DNA of 13,276 nucleotides from Planctomycetota bacterium (GCA_003644175.1 QNBS01000030.1:1-13276); one strand, 5' to 3'. Counted from the stretch's first letter, positions 1-6,779 are shown. Numbers and translations: made by a program. The notes: generated from the sequence alone by a model not told the origin.

Positions 1-52
1 CTTGCAGGAACGGAGTGTTATCGAATATTTGCGCAACATATGTCATTGTCAT
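1..52 (-). CDS. Partial ORF running off the window, coupled to the fmt-like ORF
   Basis: An ATG at 52-50 overlaps the TGA stop of the upstream fmt-like ORF (ATGA, 4-base overlap), and the frame stays open to the window edge (17 codons, beginning MTMTYVAQIF). The overlap is typical of translational coupling. Only the start is visible and I do not recognise a family, so it may be a chance frame. Confidence 0.3.
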   Translation of the reverse strand, partial: MTMTYVAQIFDNTPFLQ

Positions 53-291
53 TTGAACGGTCTTCCCGCTCCATCATTAATAAAAGCAACAGCCGATTTA
101 GCCAAATCTGCCTGAACGCTTACGTACATTTTTCCCTCGGCGTTGCCGACAATACACATTTCCGGGTCGCTCAACAAGTGCCCGCTACTTCGGCGGCGCA
201 AAATTTCGAGTTGTAACGATACGGGCCTATCGCCGATAGCACGCAGCGATGGAATACCGAACGAACTTGAACCAAAGTAGACTATTCTCAT
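49..291 (-). pseudogene. fmt: Chimeric or truncated methionyl-tRNA formyltransferase start
   Basis: The first 19 residues (MRIVYFGSSSFGIPSLRAI) match the conserved N-terminus of methionyl-tRNA formyltransferase, which formylates initiator Met-tRNA. The position 47 bases downstream of peptide deformylase is also the usual def-fmt order. Homology then stops abruptly. The remaining 61 residues show neither the Gln-Pro-x-Arg-Pro-x-Gly-Arg stretch nor the later SLLP/HGS-type signatures, and the ORF ends at 80 residues against about 310 for the family. The break falls on a 13-bp palindrome at 227-239. Either the gene was interrupted or rearranged, or the assembly is chimeric close to the contig end. 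Identification of the first 19 residues is fairly secure. The nature of the rest is unknown. Confidence 0.5.
227..239. repeat. 13-bp palindrome at the fmt homology break
   Basis: CTATCG and CGATAG arms are separated by one base, exactly where the fmt-like protein stops resembling Fmt. It could be a recombination or insertion junction, or coincidence. Confidence 0.35.
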
Positions 292-338
292 GGCACCAAC
301 TTCAACAAAACCTCAGACTCAACATTCCCGAAAGCACT

Positions 339-815
339 CTATTTGTCTTTTTCGTATCGCTCTCTCAGTTCCCGCAACTGCCTGCGGGCTGCAATCAACT
401 GAACCTGTCCCATACGGTCCTTGATGAGCGTCCCCTCGAGGTGGTCGTATTCATGCTGAAAAGCCCGAACTTGCAGACCATTTGCCTTTTCGGTGAACCG
501 CTTTCCCTCAAGGTCGGTCGCGGTGATAACGCATTTCCTGTATCGCTTGATCTTGGCAAAAACGCCTGGAACCGACAGGCAACCCTCTTCATTGGCTTCC
601 TGGATGCCGGAGACTTCGAGTTCGGGATTGATGTACACTTTGGCGCTTTCCCTCGTCCCATCCACGGAAACCACAAAGATGCGCAAACCGATACCAATCT
701 GCGGAGCCGCAAGACCGATACCGTTATGCTCGATCATGACGTCAATCATCCGGTCGACCAGCCGACGGATATCATCGGTAACCTCATCAACCGGCACAGC
801 AACCTCATCAAGCAC
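339..815 (-). CDS. def: Peptide deformylase
   Basis: Removes the formyl group from the N-terminal methionine of new proteins; a cytoplasmic metalloenzyme, usually Fe2+. All three family motifs are present: GIGLAAPQIG, EEGCLSVPG (the Cys metal ligand) and QHEYDHLEG (two His ligands and the catalytic Glu). From the GTG at 815 the protein has 158 residues. The frame stays open upstream to 854 and encodes CQITHFPSS just before the GTG, which matches the conserved first strand of the family (xIxxYPxxxL). The GTG is therefore probably not the true start. Only an ATA (851-849) stands in frame there, after the SD-like AAAGGA. A nearby ATG (843-841) is out of frame. It sits upstream of fmt, the common def-fmt pair. 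The family assignment is secure; the start is not. Confidence 0.93.
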   Translation of the reverse strand: MLDEVAVPVDEVTDDIRRLVDRMIDVMIEHNGIGLAAPQIGIGLRIFVVSVDGTRESAKVYINPELEVSGIQEANEEGCLSVPGVFAKIKRYRKCVITATDLEGKRFTEKANGLQVRAFQHEYDHLEGTLIKDRMGQVQLIAARRQLRELRERYEKDK

Positions 816-880
816 TGACGAAGGAAAATGAGTTATCTGACATTTTCCTATGAGTTAATCCTTTCTTGATATTGGTATAG

Positions 881-1027
881 TTCTTTGCCATAAGATTAGT
901 ACTTGCCTTGCAGCCATATTCAAGGCCTGATGTTTACCAGCAGCGCATCGAAAAGACTTTGAAGCAAGAGCAGGAAAACCAGCGCCTGCGTCTGATTAAA
1001 ACTAAGCTACCGAGCAGTAGAGCGTAA
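881..1027 (+). pseudogene. Coding-like remnant on the plus strand
   Basis: A plus-strand frame opens after a stop at 878-880 and reads to a TAA at about 1025-1027. It encodes about 48 residues rich in Gln, Glu, Lys and Arg (for example DVYQQRIEKTLKQEQENQRL, then RLIKTKLPSSRA), with no start codon of its own. The composition resembles the C-terminal end of a longer protein, perhaps a transposase, cut off from its front. I cannot name the family, and the call rests on composition only. Confidence 0.25.
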
Positions 1028-1052
1028 AGGCTACCGTTTGCGTCCTGCTTTA

Positions 1053-1202
1053 CTACTGCTCTTTCTCTTCGGTTTTCTCAGTACAGGGATGCTCCTTGAC
1101 ACCACCGTGGCACTCTTCTACTTGCTCAGGCGTGCATTCACCTGGTGTCGTTTTGAGGTTCTCCGGCTTTTGGCATTTACAATCGTTTTTAGCATCGCAC
1201 AT
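1053..1202 (-). CDS. Small Cys/Glu/Lys-rich protein, 49 residues
   Basis: ATG at 1202-1200, stop TAG at 1055-1053. The protein starts MCDAKNDCKCQKPENLKTTP and continues GECTPEQVEECHGG, then KEHPC and an acidic/basic tail. It has an ideal SD (AAGGAG, 1214-1209) six bases before the ATG. Six Cys (residues 2, 8, 10, 23, 31, 40) and two His suggest a metal- or redox-binding miniprotein. The layout CxC...P.NL...P..C.PEQ...CHG...HPC looks like a conserved small-protein family rather than chance. It has no signal peptide or membrane segment. It lies between the NifU-hydrolase fusion and def on the same strand, separated from both by several hundred bases, so it is probably transcribed on its own. 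The function is unknown. Confidence 0.65.
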   Translation of the reverse strand: MCDAKNDCKCQKPENLKTTPGECTPEQVEECHGGVKEHPCTEKTEEKEQ

Positions 1203-1262
1203 AATAAACTCCTTAAAAACCTATTGCCCTTAGTTATTTCACCACAAACTCGTAAAACATAA

Positions 1263-1376
1263 TCTATTTTTCGTCTCACCATCAAGCTGCCCAAGCCGAG
1301 AAGTAAGAGCGTTGTAAAACGTCTGCTTTTTCACTTCGCTCGGATACCAGGTGTCAAAGCCCAAAGTGCAAAGTGA
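1263..1376 (+). pseudogene. Second plus-strand coding-like remnant
   Basis: Between an in-frame TAA (1260-1262) and TGA (1374-1376) the plus strand encodes 37 residues including LTIKLPKPRSKSVVKRLLFH. There is no start codon. The basic, amphipathic composition is reminiscent of a transposase C-terminus, and the Ile-Lys-x-Lys-Leu-Pro word also occurs at the end of the fragment at 881-1027. The two fragments may derive from the same decayed element, split around the small Cys-rich gene. This is weak evidence. Confidence 0.2.
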
Positions 1377-1404
1377 TACCAAGAAACAAAAAAACTGATT
1401 TTCT

Positions 1405-1417
1405 TATGTAATACATA
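1405..1417. repeat. 13-bp palindrome TATGTA-A-TACATA
   Basis: A perfect inverted repeat with one central base in the non-coding region upstream of the small Cys-rich gene. It could be an operator for a dimeric regulator, but there is no second copy to support this. Confidence 0.35.
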
Positions 1418-1450
1418 CCAAACCGCACGTTTGCACGAATCTTGTTCAGA

Positions 1451-1495
1451 TGTTGGCATTTTGTTATCTGCTATAAATCAGTTTTAGTGCCAACA
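1451..1495. repeat. 8-bp inverted repeat with a 29-base loop
   Basis: TGTTGGCA (1451-1458) and TGCCAACA (1488-1495) are perfect complements just downstream of the NifU-hydrolase stop. There is no T-run, so it is not a typical intrinsic terminator. It may be an end-of-transcript fold or the scar of an inserted element. Confidence 0.35.
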
Positions 1496-1534
1496 GAACA
1501 TATAAACCATTGTCCGGATGGCCCTTTATTCAAT

Positions 1535-2752
1535 TCATTTGAATTTCACACGCGTACCTGCAAGACATTTAAAACAGCGGCTTGGAAATGCTTTGCGAAA
1601 CCTTTTAACAGCATCTTTGCCGGTACAATGAGCCATCCCTATTCTCTGCACATCGAATTGCCCAAGTGCTCCAATGGTTTGCTCTATTCGTTCCGAAGAA
1701 GCATTGATGAGATGCATTCCGCCCATTACGGTAGAAATATGGTTCTCTCTGCTTAATTTTGCAACATAATCCAATGTGTTAATTACTCCGGCATGTGCGC
1801 ATCCAAGAAGGACTACCGTCCCCTTTGGCATATTGAGAACAAGAGCCTGGTCATCAGGCAGTAAATCCGGCTCGTGGCAGTTTTTGTCAACGAAGAAAGC
1901 TCCACCATCATCTTCAAAGTCGGAATTCCGTGGTATCCGGCCGGTGACGAAAAGGCCGGGGAACACTTGTGTTGGTTTCCTGGTCCAGACGACTTTCCCA
2001 TTCTCAGCCAAAGCGCCAATAAGGTTCTTTGTCGAATCTGACATGCCAATTTTTCGCACTTGCCCATTCTTCTGAGAGAACTTTGGCTCTAAAGCTGCAG
2101 GATGGAGATAGATAGTGGCATTAGATGCAATGTTGAGTACGGCTTCAAGGCCTCCTGCGTGGTCATTATGGCCATGACTCAAGACAATTGCATCTGTCTG
2201 CTTCAGGTTTATGCCGAGGAGTTTGGCGTTTTTCAATACAGCATCGTTTGGACCCGCGTCAAAGAGAACTCTCCTATTTCCGCATTCGACCCAGATTGAC
2301 AAGCCATGCTCCGACCTGAAGTTGCCGTATGCAATATCGTCTACCAAAATTGTAACCGTGGCCGTTTCTGACGAAACAGAACTGTTGGTGACATAGCTCA
2401 TGATTGCCTGGTGAAGTGCAGATGCAGACAGATTGGAACAGTGATACTTGCTGGCTGGCAAACCTCCCAGGGCTTCGGCAACGTGATCGTCTGTCAACTC
2501 CCATGCATGGTCAATGTGCTTTCCAATTGCAAGTTCAGTCATCATACTGCAAGCGGCTATTGCAGCCGGGCACCCAAACACTTTATATTTGACATCAGCC
2601 AAATATTCATTGGCAACTTTTATCCAGACTTTAATCATATCGCCGCATTCTTCTGAACCTATAGTGGCAACACCGTCGGCATCGGAAATCTCGCCCACGT
2701 TACGTGGATTGCTAAAGTGCTCAATCACTTTTTCCGTATAATCATATTCCAT
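1535..2752 (-). CDS. IscU/NifU-type Fe-S scaffold fused to a metallo-beta-lactamase-fold hydrolase
   Basis: Numbered from the ATG at 2752, residues 1-118 form a full IscU/NifU N-terminal scaffold domain. It has the cluster-ligand set C36 (ECGD, with D38), C61 (FGCP) and H104-C105 (KYHCSN), and the usual opening TEKVIEHFSNPRNVG. Residues from about 130 form an MBL-fold hydrolase with HGHNDH at 193-198, then LLGCAHAG, GGMHL and AHCTG, ending CFKCLAGTRVKF. This is the pattern of the MJ0296-like branch, annotated as dihydropterin-ribofuranosyl-aminobenzene-phosphate synthase-like. The frame could begin 8 residues earlier at a TTG (2776) inside the preceding gene, but the ATG fits family starts better, although its SD is weak. 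It is probably the last gene of the operon. The scaffold would assemble clusters for the P-loop carriers next door. The role of the hydrolase domain is unknown. Confidence 0.88.
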   Translation of the reverse strand: MEYDYTEKVIEHFSNPRNVGEISDADGVATIGSEECGDMIKVWIKVANEYLADVKYKVFGCPAAIAACSMMTELAIGKHIDHAWELTDDHVAEALGGLPASKYHCSNLSASALHQAIMSYVTNSSVSSETATVTILVDDIAYGNFRSEHGLSIWVECGNRRVLFDAGPNDAVLKNAKLLGINLKQTDAIVLSHGHNDHAGGLEAVLNIASNATIYLHPAALEPKFSQKNGQVRKIGMSDSTKNLIGALAENGKVVWTRKPTQVFPGLFVTGRIPRNSDFEDDGGAFFVDKNCHEPDLLPDDQALVLNMPKGTVVLLGCAHAGVINTLDYVAKLSRENHISTVMGGMHLINASSERIEQTIGALGQFDVQRIGMAHCTGKDAVKRFRKAFPSRCFKCLAGTRVKFK

Positions 2753-2762
2753 TAAAATCTTT

Positions 2763-3107
2763 TCATTGCTTGTCAACCTTTGTTATTTCATCAGACGGAG
2801 CCATACTGTTAAGAAAAGCTCCTACGACTGCCTTAATGGATCCATACAGGAAACCAACCTGAACATCGATATGGTTTTTGGTGAATACATTTTTTGCCTC
2901 CTGAGACATCCCTCCGGCAACAATCAGGTCTACGTTATTTTCTCGCAGCCAAATTGATAGTGTTCTTAGGTCAAAGGACAAAGGTGTCATGTATTCGGCA
3001 TCGAAGATCGCCTTTGAGTCTGTTCCCACATCAACAATTAAAAACTGATCGCAATTGCTAAAGTCAAGGCTAAACTCACCGTTGCTTGCCGGAATTGCTA
3101 TTCTCAT
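2763..3107 (-). CDS. NifX/NifB-type cofactor-binding domain protein (ORP-like), stand-alone
   Basis: A 114-residue single-domain protein of the dinitrogenase Fe-Mo cofactor-binding family (NifX/NifB C-terminal, PF02579). The fold markers are MRIAIPASNG at the start, the FLIVDV strand and VDLIVAGGMSQEA in the middle. It closely resembles the C-terminal domain of the Mrp-ORP gene just upstream, suggesting tandem duplication. The usual HFGHC metal-binding word is replaced by DFSNC, so it keeps the Cys but loses both His. Relatives such as Desulfovibrio orange protein bind a Mo-Cu sulfide cluster non-covalently. What this copy binds cannot be read from sequence. The start is ATG with a GGATAAGAA spacer acting as SD, and the end lies 10 bases from the next ATG. 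Confidence 0.85.
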   Translation of the reverse strand: MRIAIPASNGEFSLDFSNCDQFLIVDVGTDSKAIFDAEYMTPLSFDLRTLSIWLRENNVDLIVAGGMSQEAKNVFTKNHIDVQVGFLYGSIKAVVGAFLNSMAPSDEITKVDKQ

Positions 3108-3188
3108 TTCTTATCCGCCTGCAAACCTCTTTTCCCAAGTTACTTACATTGAAGGACAAACACTGCTCAGGTTTCAGCCAATAATACG

Positions 3189-4385
3189 TCAGTGATCACA
3201 GACATTTTCACCGGCGACAAGTGTTCCGTTAAGATATGCTTCAACGATTTCTTCAGGAGACTCACTTGGAGCACCTACCAACACACTTACGCCGCTCTGT
3301 TCGAACAATTGCTGGGCGCGCTGCCCCATTCCGCCTGCGATAACCAGGTTGACCTGAATCCCTGACAGCCATTTGGGCAAAACTCCCGGTTCATGGACCG
3401 GCGGGTCCAACAGTTCTTTGTTGCGGATACTCTTGCTGTCACTGTCAACATCTACTACGGCGAACTGCCGGCAGTGACCGAAATGCTGCGATAATCTTCC
3501 TTCTGTTAGTGGAATTGCGATTCTCATTTTGTTTTGCTCCTTTTCGATATTTCCATTATTTTTGTTAGATTGCAGTAATGGTTCAAACGCACTGCTAAGC
3601 GCCTGGGCTGTTAGACTTTGGCTACTGTAATAGATAAATGGTTTGCCCAAGTCGGCAGCAGGAACCATATTGGGATCTATAGGAATGCTACCTAAGAATG
3701 GCACGTTGAAATCTTTGGCCATCTGTCGGCCGCCATCACCTTCAAATATATCTGTTCGTTGATTGCAGTGTGGGCACACAAACCCATGCATGTTTTCAAT
3801 AATACCCAAGATCGGCAAATTCAATTGATTACAGAATGTCATGCACTTTCTTACATCGGTTATCGCAAGCTGTTGCGGTGTGGTGACGACAACTGCTCCA
3901 TCAGCTTGGCCCAATAGCTGGACAATTGACAGTGGCTCATCGCCGGTGCCCGGTGGGCAGTCAACAATAAGATAATCCAAATCGCCCCATGATACTTCTG
4001 AGACAAATTGCTTTATGATATTGTGCTTCATGGGACCGCGACAGATCAAAGCAGAATCCTCATTTTGTATTAGAAAGCCCACACTCATCACTTTGAGCCT
4101 GTCACCAAAAAGAATAGGTTCGATTATGTCTCGTCCGCCTTTAGGTTTGCTGTCCTCGAGGTTCAGCAGTTTGGGAACACTTGGCCCATGAATATCAACA
4201 TCCAACAGCCCAACCTCTTTACCTTGCATAGAGAGCCATACCGCCAGGTTAACCGCTATGCTGCTTTTGCCAACACCACCTTTGCCGGAGAGCACCAGTA
4301 TGTGGTGCTTGATATGCCTTATGTTTTGCCTGATCTGTTCCTGCTCAGCCTGCATTTGTATCCGCTGTTCTTCGTTAATAGGCAT
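3189..4385 (-). CDS. Mrp-ORP: Mrp/NBP35 P-loop ATPase with C-terminal NifX-like domain
   Basis: A cytoplasmic Fe-S cluster carrier ATPase fused to an orange-protein-type domain, the architecture known as Mrp-ORP in Desulfovibrio. Counting from the ATG at 4385, the deviant Walker A GKGGVGKS lies at about 34-41, followed by LLDVDIHGPSVPKL, VDCPPGTGD and the cluster-binding CPHC at 204-207. The NifX-like domain starts at residue 287 (MRIAIP) and keeps the full HFGHCRQF motif. The preferred start is ATG 4385, with GGAGG ten bases upstream. The earlier ATG at 4394 lies almost on the SD. It overlaps the upstream MinD/ferredoxin gene by 11 bases. At the domain junction a perfect SD precedes an in-frame ATG (3527), so a separate C-terminal protein may also be made. 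Confidence 0.93.
   Translation of the reverse strand: MPINEEQRIQMQAEQEQIRQNIRHIKHHILVLSGKGGVGKSSIAVNLAVWLSMQGKEVGLLDVDIHGPSVPKLLNLEDSKPKGGRDIIEPILFGDRLKVMSVGFLIQNEDSALICRGPMKHNIIKQFVSEVSWGDLDYLIVDCPPGTGDEPLSIVQLLGQADGAVVVTTPQQLAITDVRKCMTFCNQLNLPILGIIENMHGFVCPHCNQRTDIFEGDGGRQMAKDFNVPFLGSIPIDPNMVPAADLGKPFIYYSSQSLTAQALSSAFEPLLQSNKNNGNIEKEQNKMRIAIPLTEGRLSQHFGHCRQFAVVDVDSDSKSIRNKELLDPPVHEPGVLPKWLSGIQVNLVIAGGMGQRAQQLFEQSGVSVLVGAPSESPEEIVEAYLNGTLVAGENVCDH
3525..3542 (-). promoter_or_regulatory. Internal ribosome-binding site and start codon inside Mrp-ORP
   Basis: AAGGAG (3542-3537), a nine-base A-rich spacer, then ATG (3527-3525), all in frame within the Mrp-ORP gene exactly at the start of its NifX-like domain. 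Initiation here would give a 112-residue stand-alone protein, equivalent to the separate paralogue encoded downstream. It could also be a relic of two genes that fused when the stop codon was lost. Confidence 0.55.
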
Positions 4386-5262
4386 ATGTAACATTCCTCC
4401 ACAGGGCTTTTAAATCATCCGATACGGCACCGCCGGTGTACTCAACTACCGAGCATTTCATGATCTGCGCCTTAGTGAAAGCGTCGTCATAGCGTATCTT
4501 TCCAACCACTTTCATACTTCTTTTGCGGGCGTCCGTTTCGATCTGCTGTGCCACGTCAGGATTCAAATCATGCTTGTTGATGGCAATAAGAGTGGGGATG
4601 TTGAAACCAGCCGCCAAGTCTACGATTCGGTCCAAATCGTGCTTGCCTGAAAGTGTGGGTTCTGTGACTATCAGCACCAAATCCGCCCCGGTAATCGAAG
4701 CAATCACCGGACAGCCTATTCCCGGCGAGCCGTCGACAATTATCAGGTCATTATTCCGATCTGCTGCGATTTCTTTCGCTTTCTTGCGAATAAGACTGAC
4801 CAGTTTGCCGCTGTTTTCCGCTGCGATTCCAAGCCTGGCATGGACCATGGCGCCGAATCGCGTATCCGAGACAAACCACCGGCCGTTAACGACATCATTG
4901 AATTCTATCGCGTTATTCGGGCAGAAATGGGCGCAGACACCACAGCCTTCACATGCGATAGGGTCGACAGTATATGTCTTATCAATCACATCGTTGGCGG
5001 GGCCGGCAAAGAGGATGGCGTCAAAATTGCAGACATCCTGGCATTTACCGCATCCGATACATTTTCCAGAGACTATAGAAGCCTGTTTCCCACCGGAAAA
5101 ATCCGAACTGTGCCGTACCTTAGGCTCCAGAACCAGATGAAGATCCGCAGCATCCACGTCACAGTCCGCCATCACGGCAGTCTTGGCTAATGCGGCAAAC
5201 GAGGCGACAATGCTCGTCTTGCCTGTGCCGCCCTTGCCGCTGATAACTACTATTTCTTTCAC
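4375..5262 (-). CDS. MinD-superfamily ATPase with inserted two-cluster ferredoxin domain
   Basis: A 295-residue SIMIBI-class P-loop ATPase: deviant Walker A SGKGGTGKTS at residues 8-17, ADCDVDAADLHL at 32-43, and VDGSPGIGCPV as the switch/Walker B-like segment. Between them is a ferredoxin insert with two [4Fe-4S] motifs: CIGCGKCQDVC at 68-78, whose fourth Cys is followed by Asn rather than Pro, and CEGCGVCAHFCP at 104-115. This is the COG1149 type; Desulfovibrio ORP clusters encode two of these. It is thought to move electrons or clusters in an ATP-dependent way. The start is GTG (5262-5260) with the SD GAGGAT. It overlaps Mrp-ORP and follows the flavoprotein gene by 27 bases, so all belong to one transcript. 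Confidence 0.92.
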   Translation of the reverse strand: MKEIVVISGKGGTGKTSIVASFAALAKTAVMADCDVDAADLHLVLEPKVRHSSDFSGGKQASIVSGKCIGCGKCQDVCNFDAILFAGPANDVIDKTYTVDPIACEGCGVCAHFCPNNAIEFNDVVNGRWFVSDTRFGAMVHARLGIAAENSGKLVSLIRKKAKEIAADRNNDLIIVDGSPGIGCPVIASITGADLVLIVTEPTLSGKHDLDRIVDLAAGFNIPTLIAINKHDLNPDVAQQIETDARKRSMKVVGKIRYDDAFTKAQIMKCSVVEYTGGAVSDDLKALWRNVTYAY

Positions 5263-5289
5263 AACTTATCCTCATTCATTGGTGTTAAT

Positions 5290-6636
5290 CTACATTTTGG
5301 CAGACGCATCCTGTGCAGCCAATACGACAGGGTAAGCTGTGGGAGAACTTGTTAAACAGGGATGTGTAGCCAGTTGCAGGGTCTCCAGTTCAACAAGAGA
5401 CATTCTCTTTTGAATAGCAATACCAATGAGGTTTATTATCTCTCCACACGATATCCCGCCGGCTACCTGCCCTCCCAATATGATGCCGCATTTTTTTGAA
5501 AAGATCAGCTTAAGCTTAACCTTGCTTGCGCCTGGTAAGGTGGCCGGATGTTTATCCACACCCTCTACGCTGCCTGTGATAATTTCAAAGCCTTCTTTTC
5601 TGGCATTATTTTCCGTAAGGCCGGCCGAACCCAATACCTTGCCATCGATATAGGTTGAATAAATGGCAATTGTCCCCTTGTTTTCCCGTACCACTTTTAG
5701 TTGATAAAGATTTGCCCCGGCGATTCTGGCCTCAGCGGTGGCTGTCGATGCCAGCATCACAGGAACTTCCTTATGGGTATAGAAGTCTCTTTTTGCTGCA
5801 CAATCACCAACGGCAAAAATATCATCATCAGCAGTACGCATGTATTCATCTACCAATATCCCCCTGCCTGCACCTAAAACCAACCCTGCCTCTGAAGCCA
5901 ATTTGGTATTGGGAATTCCGCCGACCCCAATTATGAACTCGTCTACAGCTATCCCCGTACCATCTGAAAGCTTGATTCCCTCGACCTTTCCCTCACCTGT
6001 AATTGTCTCTACTTTGGTGTCAGTTAAGACTGTAACACCTTTTGATTCCAATGCGTCTTGAGCAATTCTTGAGAATTCAGTATCAAAGGAACTGGGAAGC
6101 AAAGTTGGCAGCATTTCGACCAACCAGACTTTTGATCCGTCTATTCCGGAGATTTCATCTGCAAGTTCCACACCTATGAAACCGCCACCCAATACCATAA
6201 TGTTTTTTGCTTTCCTAACACCTGCAATGAGTTTATTAAGGTAAACCATATCTTTGTGTATAGGCCAAACGCCTTCTTTATTGATACCGTCTATTGGCGG
6301 GATAATCGGGACCGAACCGGTCGCAAGGATCAATTTGTCATAACCAAATACTTGACCGTTTCTGGTGGCGACCGTTTTCTTGCCTCGGTCAATCGCTATC
6401 GCCTCATCCACTACTACATCGACATTGTTTTTGTCCAGTGCGGCGTTGCCTAATTTGTTTTCGCCGGGATCTTTGAGACTCGCAAACATATAAGGAATCC
6501 CGCAGGGGATTACTCCCTTCTCGACACTTTTCATCACGGTAATTTTCTTAGTTGGATAATACTTGCGCGCTGTTACAGCACTGATTATCCCTGCAGGTCC
6601 TGCACCTATAACTAAGATATCTACTTTTTGCTCCAT
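5290..6636 (-). CDS. CoA-disulfide reductase/NADH oxidase-like flavoprotein
   Basis: A class II pyridine-nucleotide:disulfide oxidoreductase. From the ATG at 6636 (448 residues) it shows the FAD-binding VIGAGPAG at about 9-16, a single redox Cys45 in the CGIPY context used by NADH oxidases, NADH peroxidases and CoA-disulfide reductases, the NAD-binding VLGGGFIGVE, and DDIFAVGDCA for the FAD ribityl contact. The C-terminal dimer domain ends in SPTAYPVVLAAQDA, as in relatives. An SD (GGAG) stands nine bases before this ATG. An alternative ATG five codons earlier (6651) overlaps the preceding stop as TAATG. In this setting it may supply reducing power from NAD(P)H to cluster assembly or to persulfide or thiol partners. 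The substrate is not determinable. Confidence 0.9.
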   Translation of the reverse strand: MEQKVDILVIGAGPAGIISAVTARKYYPTKKITVMKSVEKGVIPCGIPYMFASLKDPGENKLGNAALDKNNVDVVVDEAIAIDRGKKTVATRNGQVFGYDKLILATGSVPIIPPIDGINKEGVWPIHKDMVYLNKLIAGVRKAKNIMVLGGGFIGVELADEISGIDGSKVWLVEMLPTLLPSSFDTEFSRIAQDALESKGVTVLTDTKVETITGEGKVEGIKLSDGTGIAVDEFIIGVGGIPNTKLASEAGLVLGAGRGILVDEYMRTADDDIFAVGDCAAKRDFYTHKEVPVMLASTATAEARIAGANLYQLKVVRENKGTIAIYSTYIDGKVLGSAGLTENNARKEGFEIITGSVEGVDKHPATLPGASKVKLKLIFSKKCGIILGGQVAGGISCGEIINLIGIAIQKRMSLVELETLQLATHPCLTSSPTAYPVVLAAQDASAKM

Positions 6637-6650
6637 GATACAATTCTCCA

Positions 6651-6779
6651 TTAAAATGTAATAACCTTATTGGCATCTTTTATCCATTCAGCCAGTTCGG
6701 CCATTTTGGCCTTTTGAGCACCTTCAAAGTAAGGCTGGCCCGTTCCGCCTTTGCCGCTTAGAGTAATTAGTTTTTTCAT
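6651..6779 (-). pseudogene. 42-residue ORF keeping only the start of a MinD-type P-loop
   Basis: ATG at 6779, TAA at 6653-6651, SD AAAGGA about ten bases upstream. The first 14 residues, MKKLITLSGKGGTG, are the start of a MinD-family ATPase, matching the two intact paralogues here. The next residues (QPYFEGAQKAKMAELAEWIK) replace the Lys-Ser/Thr of the Walker A and belong to something else. It therefore cannot bind nucleotide in the normal way. The simplest reading is an in-frame internal deletion of a third MinD/ferredoxin gene next to the sulfatase, leaving its two ends joined. A genuine small protein is possible because both the start and the coupling to the next gene are intact. Confidence 0.55.

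Larger units (their letters stand above)
1203..1534. other. Gene-poor stretch between the NifU-hydrolase fusion and the small Cys-rich gene
   Basis: No convincing minus-strand gene is visible in these 330 bases. The region holds the SD of the small gene (1209-1214), the plus-strand remnant at 1263-1376, a 13-bp palindrome (1405-1417) and a widely spaced inverted repeat (1451-1495). A promoter for the small gene would be expected here, but I see no clean -35/-10 or -24/-12 pair. No stem followed by a T-run is present to serve as a clear terminator for the large operon. Confidence 0.5.

Noticed and set aside
249..818. 189-codon plus-strand ORF opposite deformylase
   Set aside because: It is the antisense shadow of def, whose three catalytic motifs are on the minus strand; its own translation shows no family signature.
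1038..1262. Plus-strand ORF with a hydrophobic N-terminus
   Set aside because: Antisense to the small Cys-rich gene, which has an ideal SD on the minus strand; the hydrophobic look comes from complementing Glu/Lys codons.
1451..1495. Inverted repeat as intrinsic terminator of the operon
   Set aside because: The 29-base loop and absence of a T-run make a rho-independent terminator unlikely; kept only as a repeat.
4523..5140. 205-codon plus-strand ORF
   Set aside because: Shadow of the MinD/ferredoxin ATPase, which has Walker and Cys motifs in the opposite frame.
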